9,589 nt of DNA, from NCBI GenBank assembly GCA_902783765.1, contig CACZSB010000065.1, forward strand, positions 1 through 9,589, given 5' to 3'. Below the pieces are notes generated by a model, which saw nothing but the letters and a program-made list of their open reading frames with translations, did not search any database and was not told the origin of the DNA. Each line of letters begins with the position of its first letter. The first letter of the stretch is position 1. Shown here piece by piece: positions 6,440 through 9,589 of this stretch. This DNA comes from an uncultured Lachnospiraceae bacterium (GTDB taxonomy: Bacteria > Bacillota > Clostridia > Lachnospirales > Lachnospiraceae). The position numbers and the translations under genes are program-made.

Positions 6440-6700
6440 TCAATCCACCGTGTAGGGCAGAAGGGCCAGGTTACGGGCCTGCTTGATGGCCGTGGTGACC
6501 ATCCGCTGATGCCGGGCACAGGTGCCGGTGACCCGCCGGGGCAGAATCTTTCCCCGTTCGGAAATGTAATTGCTCAAGCGGTTCACATCCTTAAAATCCA
6601 CTTCGCCGGCTACGCCGCAGAAGGAACAGACCTTCTTTTTCCGACGCATCATGCCGTGCTTGCGGGGGGCGCCGCCCTTCTCGTTTTTATTGAATGCCAT
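6440..6700 (-). CDS. rpsR: 30S ribosomal protein S18, zinc-binding (C+) form
   Basis: S18 pairs with S6 on the platform of the 30S subunit, binding 16S rRNA. The protein has 86 residues with the conserved core YISERGKILPRRVTGT (45-60) and C-terminal LALLPY. Four probable zinc ligands are visible: C25 and C28 in CSFC, and C61 and H64 in CARH. That marks the zinc-ribbon (C+) type of S18; many Bacillota, Bacillus subtilis included, carry a form without these cysteines. A clear AGGAGGGT binding site precedes the ATG, which lies 18 nt after the ssb stop. It is the last gene of the rpsF-ssb-rpsR operon and is followed by a strong terminator. Confidence 0.97.
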   Translation of the reverse strand: MAFNKNEKGGAPRKHGMMRRKKKVCSFCGVAGEVDFKDVNRLSNYISERGKILPRRVTGTCARHQRMVTTAIKQARNLALLPYTVD

Positions 6701-6718
6701 GGTAATACCCTCCTGAAA

Positions 6719-7156
6719 TTAGAATTTGAAAGGCAGATCCTCATCCGAGCTGTCGGGCAGGTTCATAAACCCGTCATTCACCGGCACGGAGGCTCTGCTC
6801 TGGCTCTCGGCAGGCTCCTGCCCGCCGGAAGCACCCCGACTTTCCGCGAATTCGATTTCTTCCGCGATGATCTGCACCGCATTCACCTTCTGACCGTCCC
6901 GATTGGTATAATTATCGTTCTGGATCCGGCCGGAAAGCAGAATCTTGGTGCCCTTCTTCAGATACTTCTCCACGAATTCGCCCTGACGGCCAAAAGCCGT
7001 GCAGTTGAAGAAATCAGCCTCGGCCCCGTCGCCGCCCTTGCGGAAACGACGATCCACCGCAATGGAGAAGCGGGCAATGGCCGTGGCATTTTCCCCGGCG
7101 GAGTACCGAAGCTCGGGGTCCCGGGTCAAACGACCCATCAGAATCACTTTATTCAT
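6719..7156 (-). CDS. ssb: Single-stranded DNA-binding protein SSB
   Basis: SSB coats single-stranded DNA during replication and repair, and recruits partner proteins through its acidic C-terminal tip. The protein has 145 residues. The OB-fold (about 1-105) begins MNKVILMGRLTRDPELRY and includes FNCTAFGRQGEFVEKYLKKG and KILLSGRIQ. A short disordered linker (about 108-135, rich in Gly, Ser, Ala, Glu) leads to the tip DSSDEDLPFKF. The usual tip ends at the Phe of (D/E)(I/L)PF; here two further residues, Lys-Phe, follow. The start has an AGAGGA site and lies 12 nt after the rpsF stop. Its position between rpsF and rpsR is the standard arrangement and links its supply to ribosome synthesis. Confidence 0.97.
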   Translation of the reverse strand: MNKVILMGRLTRDPELRYSAGENATAIARFSIAVDRRFRKGGDGAEADFFNCTAFGRQGEFVEKYLKKGTKILLSGRIQNDNYTNRDGQKVNAVQIIAEEIEFAESRGASGGQEPAESQSRASVPVNDGFMNLPDSSDEDLPFKF

Positions 7157-7168
7157 TGAATTCCTCTC

Positions 7169-7456
7169 TTACTCATTCCTGCTGACGCACAGGAAACGAA
7201 TCACCTGCTCCATCAGGCGAATGTTTTCTTCCACCTGAGCGGGAACAGAGGGTTCCGCCTCGAACGAAATGAAGGTATAGAAGGCTTCGCTCATCTTCTG
7301 GATTTCATAAGCCAGCTTCTTCTTGCCCCAATCGTCCACGCCTGTAATCGCACCGCCGGCACGGGTAATGAAGCCCTGGACTTTTTCCAGAGCTGCCGCC
7401 CGCTCCTCATCGGAAACGGCGCTGCTTAAGACAACGGCTAATTCGTACTTGTTCAT
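7169..7456 (-). CDS. rpsF: 30S ribosomal protein S6
   Basis: S6 forms a heterodimer with S18 in the central domain of the 30S subunit. The protein has 95 residues, the normal length, with N-terminal MNKYELAVVLS and the conserved WGKKKLAYEIQKMSEAFYTFISF (43-65) region of the ferredoxin-like fold. A near-perfect AAGGAGGT (7469-7462) lies 5 nt before the ATG. It is the first gene of rpsF-ssb-rpsR. It has its own promoter and a structured leader, which in other bacteria is the place where the S6-S18 complex represses its own synthesis. Confidence 0.97.
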   Translation of the reverse strand: MNKYELAVVLSSAVSDEERAAALEKVQGFITRAGGAITGVDDWGKKKLAYEIQKMSEAFYTFISFEAEPSVPAQVEENIRLMEQVIRFLCVSRNE

Positions 7457-7481
7457 ACTGGACCTCCTTTTGGACTAATGG

Positions 7482-7522
7482 CCTTCTTTCGTAAAAGAAA
7501 GCAAGGATCGTGATATGTCACG
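7482..7522 (-). promoter_or_regulatory. Structured rpsF leader, candidate S6:S18 autoregulatory element
   Basis: The leader between the start site (near 7521) and the ribosome binding site can form two hairpins on the minus strand. The first is CGTGA-CATA-TCACG (7522-7509). The second is a 9-bp stem, CCTT/CTTTC with GAAAG/AAGG, broken by one bulged G and closed by the loop TTTTAC (7506-7482). Autoregulatory leaders that bind the S6-S18 pair, with a CCG element, are known upstream of rpsF in many bacteria. A CCG occurs here at 7523-7521, but it sits at the predicted start of transcription. I therefore see a structured leader but cannot confirm the known motif. Confidence 0.5.
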
Positions 7523-7529
7523 GAAGAGC

Positions 7530-7557
7530 ATTATAGCATTCACAGGGGAAAATGCAA
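7530..7557 (-). promoter_or_regulatory. Promoter of rpsF-ssb-rpsR
   Basis: On the minus strand a perfect extended -10, TGCTATAAT, has its TATAAT at 7535-7530. A weak -35 TTGCAT (7557-7552) lies 16 bp upstream. Transcription should start near 7523-7518. Confidence 0.82.
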
Positions 7558-7565
7558 GTTTTTTT

Positions 7566-7580
7566 TCTTAGAAAAAGCAG
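7566..7580 (-). terminator. Weak A/T-rich hairpin after the 90-aa gene
   Basis: The bases between the stop codon of the 90-aa gene and the rpsF -35 contain TTTTTC-TAA-GAAAAA on the minus strand, followed by further A residues rather than T. It is a poor intrinsic terminator, so some transcription may continue into rpsF. Confidence 0.25.
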
Positions 7581-7594
7581 GAAAAAGAGGATTT

Positions 7595-7867
7595 TTACAG
7601 GCAAAGCCGAAATATGGCCGCCGCCCCCGCCAGGGCCAAAACCAGCAGCAGGCGCTTTAAGGCCTTTTCCCGATAGCCTTCGCCCCCTTTTATATACTCA
7701 TTCAGGCCCATGACCAGATAATAAAGGGCGCCCCCCGCAAAGATCAGCCAGGCATAATGGAGGGTGCCTTTGATCAGGGAAAACAGGGCCACGCCCAGCA
7801 TGAACAGGGCAATCAGCATGTACAGGGTATTGGCAAGGGTATCGAATTTCTGTTTTATGCGTCCCAT
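7595..7867 (-). CDS. Small three-helix membrane protein directly downstream of rnpB
   Basis: This is a 90-residue protein that I cannot assign to a named family. A short basic N-terminus (MGRIKQKFDT) is followed by three predicted membrane helices: about 13-33, 37-57 and 71-88. The loop between helices 2 and 3 is charged (NEYIKGGEGYREKALKR). No catalytic motif is visible. The start is supported by GGAGG five bases before the ATG. That site begins only a few bases after the T-run ending rnpB, and I see no separate promoter, so expression seems to rely on read-through from rnpB. After the stop there is only a weak A/T-rich hairpin before the rpsF promoter. Good ribosome binding site and hydrophobic periodicity argue that it is a real gene. 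Confidence 0.75.
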   Translation of the reverse strand: MGRIKQKFDTLANTLYMLIALFMLGVALFSLIKGTLHYAWLIFAGGALYYLVMGLNEYIKGGEGYREKALKRLLLVLALAGAAAIFRLCL

Positions 7868-7877
7868 AAAACCTCCG

Positions 7878-7882
7878 AAAAA
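7878..7882 (-). terminator. T-run after rnpB, possible partial terminator
   Basis: Five T residues follow the 3' strand of P1 (minus strand CCGCCCCCTTTTTCGG). There is no separate local hairpin; the stem would have to be P1 itself or the last helix of the RNA. The binding site of the 90-aa gene begins within a few bases, so termination is probably incomplete. Confidence 0.4.
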
Positions 7883-7886
7883 GGGG

Positions 7887-8236
7887 GCGGAGAAGGGCTG
7901 TAAGCCGGGTTCTGTCGTGGATGATCATCTATCTAGGCCTGCCGTTGCCGACAGGCTCCAGCGTGCTACCCGAAGGCAGACGGGCCGCCTTATGCCTTCT
8001 GTTTGCACTTGCTTCGGATGGGGTTTGCAGAGCGCCGCCCGTTACCGGCCGGCCGGTGGTCTCTTACACCGCCATTTCACCCTTACCGGGCCGGGGCCCG
8101 GCGGTATCTTTCTGTTGCACTTTCCAGGGAGTCGCCTCCTCCGGACGTTATCCGGCATCCTGCCCTGCGAAGCCCGGACTTTCCTCGTTCCCGCCGCCAA
8201 AAAGGCCGGGGACCGCGATCATCCACCCTTCTCCGC
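7887..8236 (-). ncRNA. rnpB: RNase P RNA, type A
   Basis: This is the catalytic RNA that trims the 5' leader from precursor tRNAs. The minus strand shows the family's conserved blocks in order. Near the 5' end is GAGGAAAGTCC, then GGTAAGGGTGAAA and GGTGTAAGAGACCACC. The L15-type CGGGTAG, which pairs with the tRNA CCA end, follows, then GGCCTAGATAGATGATC and finally CGACAGAACCCGGCTTA. Helix P1 is formed by GCGGAGAAGGG at the 5' end (8236-8226) and CCCTTCTCCGC at the 3' end (7897-7887), a perfect 11-bp match that fixes both ends at about 350 nt. A short TTTTT run (7882-7878) follows. The gene lies divergent from the peptidase gene and directly upstream of a small membrane-protein gene. Confidence 0.97.
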
Positions 8237-8242
8237 AGGGAG

Positions 8243-8271
8243 AAGATAACACAGGCCCGGCAGAATTGCAA
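8243..8271 (-). promoter_or_regulatory. Promoter of rnpB
   Basis: On the minus strand, -35 TTGCAA (8271-8266), a 17-bp spacer and -10 TATCTT (8248-8243) predict a start near 8236. That is exactly where helix P1 of the RNase P RNA begins, which supports both calls. Confidence 0.8.
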
Positions 8272-8284
8272 GGCCCCCTTCCCC

Positions 8285-8313
8285 TTGAAAAGACGCCTTC
8301 GAAATGATATGAT
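8285..8313 (+). promoter_or_regulatory. Promoter of the pepV-like gene
   Basis: TTGAAA (8285-8290), a 17-bp spacer and TATGAT (8308-8313), with TG one base before it, form a near-consensus extended -10 promoter on the plus strand. The expected start is near 8320, leaving a leader of about 30 nt. It is back-to-back with the rnpB promoter. Confidence 0.85.
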
Positions 8314-8350
8314 ATCCGCTGTAAAAATACCTCGTTCAAGGAGACGCAAA

Positions 8351-9589
8351 ATGGATCAGAAGCTCAGTCAAAAAATCGATCAGTTCATTGAGGAAAATAA
8401 AGAAAATATTCTCTGGGATATTACCCGTCTGGTGGCGGTGCCCAGCGTGGAAGGGGACCCGGAGCCGGAGGCCCCCTTCGGGCCCGGTCCCCGGAAAGCC
8501 CTGGACATGGCGCTCACCATTGCCCGGGAGCTGGAGCTGGAAACCGTGGATCTGGAGCATAAAATCGGCTACGCCCTGGTACCAGGTCAGCGGGAAGAAT
8601 ACCTGGCCACCATTTGCCATGTGGACGTGGTGCCTGTGGGAGAAGGCTGGACTTCGGATCCCTGGACCCTGCGGGAACAGGAGGGCTATCTCATTGGCCG
8701 GGGGGTGCTGGACGATAAAGGCCCCGCCGTTATCACCCTTTACGCCCTGAAGTATTTAAAGGAGCACGGGGGCAGCCTGCGCTATCCCGTCCGGGCCATC
8801 TTAGGGGCCAACGAGGAATCCGGCATGGCGGATGTGCCCTGCTATCTGCAAAATGAAAAGCCCCCGCTTTTCATTTTCAGCCCCGATGCGGACTTCCCTA
8901 TGATTAATGGAGAAAAGGGGATTACCCACGGCCATATCAAATCCACCTGCAAAATGAAAAAGCTGGTGGAGATTAAGGGCGGGGATGCGGTAAACGCTGT
9001 GCCCTCCAAGGCGGAAGCCTGGGTTCAGGCGTCGGCCCTGTCCCCGGCGGAACGCATCAGTGTGGAGGAGGAGCGCCCGGGCCTGTGGCACATCACCGCC
9101 TCCGGGGTGGGGGGACACGCCTCCATGCCCCAGGGCACCGTCAGCGCCATCGGGGTGCTGGAGCATTATCTATTGGACAATCATCTGCTTTCCGAGGAAG
9201 AGGAGGCCTTTATCCGCTTTACGGTAAAGATCCCGGACGCCCCCGACGGCTCCCTGGTGGGCTGCGCCGCCGATGACGGCCTCTTTACGCCCCTGACCCT
9301 GGTGAGCGGCAAAATCTATACGGAGGATGACCACATGGTCCAGACCCTGGATTTCCGCTTCCCCACCAATACGGACGCGGCTAAGCTGCGGGCCGCCTTA
9401 AAGGAAGCGGCGGGGGATCTGGCGGAGGTCCGGCTGGAGGATGGGAAGAAGCCTTTTTATAAGGATCCCCACTCCCCGGAGCTTTTGGCCTGTCTGGAGG
9501 CTTACCGGGCGGTGACCGGGGATGCCCAGGCAAAACCCTTTACCATCGGCGGGGGCACCTATGCCCGGAGCTTCCCCAACGGCATCGCC
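8351..9589 (+). CDS. pepV: M20-family dipeptidase, PepV type (C-terminus beyond the window)
   Basis: PepV-type enzymes are cytosolic two-zinc metallopeptidases that release the N-terminal residue from dipeptides and some tripeptides. The frame is open for 413 codons to the window edge; the family is usually about 470 residues. Metal and catalytic motifs are intact: HVDVVP (H90, catalytic D92), GVLDDKGP (bridging Asp about 121), GANEESG (general base E155, ligand E156) and SPDADFP (D179). The lid domain carries GVGGHASMP with H256, and GGGTYARSFPNG (400-411) is typical of the subgroup. The last zinc-binding His should lie roughly 25 residues beyond the edge. AAGGAG precedes the ATG by 7 nt, and a strong promoter lies upstream. 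It is the only plus-strand gene. Related M20 di- or tripeptidases are possible, but PepV fits best. Confidence 0.92.
   Translation, partial: MDQKLSQKIDQFIEENKENILWDITRLVAVPSVEGDPEPEAPFGPGPRKALDMALTIARELELETVDLEHKIGYALVPGQREEYLATICHVDVVPVGEGWTSDPWTLREQEGYLIGRGVLDDKGPAVITLYALKYLKEHGGSLRYPVRAILGANEESGMADVPCYLQNEKPPLFIFSPDADFPMINGEKGITHGHIKSTCKMKKLVEIKGGDAVNAVPSKAEAWVQASALSPAERISVEEERPGLWHITASGVGGHASMPQGTVSAIGVLEHYLLDNHLLSEEEEAFIRFTVKIPDAPDGSLVGCAADDGLFTPLTLVSGKIYTEDDHMVQTLDFRFPTNTDAAKLRAALKEAAGDLAEVRLEDGKKPFYKDPHSPELLACLEAYRAVTGDAQAKPFTIGGGTYARSFPNGIA

Noticed and set aside
6389..7159. Plus-strand open frame of 256 codons opposite rpsR and ssb
   Set aside because: Completely antisense to two certain genes and runs through a terminator hairpin.
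7764..8349. Several open frames on both strands across 7764-8349
   Set aside because: They overlap the RNase P RNA, whose conserved blocks and P1 pairing explain this sequence fully.
8336..9166. Minus-strand open frames opposite the peptidase gene
   Set aside because: Antisense to an intact M20 peptidase with all metal-binding motifs; no binding sites or protein features.
1..9589. CRISPR array, insertion sequence, prophage or defence island
   Set aside because: No direct repeats with spacers, no transposase or integrase, no terminal inverted repeats; the content is core housekeeping genes.

Overview
The window looks like a chromosomal housekeeping segment of a GC-rich member of the Bacillota, probably class Clostridia. 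The basis is the cdaA-cdaR pair, the rpsF-ssb-rpsR operon, strong AGGAGG-type ribosome binding sites, a PepV-type dipeptidase and a type-A RNase P RNA. I see no insertion sequence, phage gene, CRISPR array or tRNA. Every gene except the last is on the minus strand. The Clostridia assignment rests on gene content and is not certain.

Layout, read in the direction of minus-strand transcription (high to low coordinates). (1) rnpB (about 8236 to 7887) has a good promoter and is followed about 20 nt later by a gene for a 90-residue membrane protein. (2) The ribosomal operon rpsF-ssb-rpsR has an extended -10 promoter, a structured leader of about 65 nt and a strong intrinsic terminator. (3) dusB starts right against that terminator, and greA follows with its own near-consensus promoter and a terminator. 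(4) A six-gene run (4675 down to 1) reads: 142-aa membrane/coiled-coil protein, 348-aa polytopic membrane protein, cdaA, cdaR, dtd, ruvA. Most of these genes overlap by 4 to 11 bp, so this is very likely one transcript, starting at an extended -10 promoter near 4766. (5) On the plus strand, divergent from rnpB, lies a PepV-like M20 dipeptidase that runs off the right edge.

Functionally the window covers translation (S6, S18, RNase P, a dihydrouridine synthase, D-aminoacyl-tRNA deacylase), transcript elongation (GreA), DNA maintenance (SSB, RuvA) and second-messenger signalling (the c-di-AMP cyclase CdaA with its membrane regulator CdaR). The part that is least explained is the pair of unnamed membrane proteins that head the cdaA operon and are translationally coupled to it. 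They are the best candidates for undescribed partners of c-di-AMP synthesis. glmM, which usually follows cdaR, is absent here and dtd-ruvA take its place. Secondary points of interest are the missing translation signals of dusB, the rpsF leader, and the small membrane protein that appears to depend on rnpB transcription.
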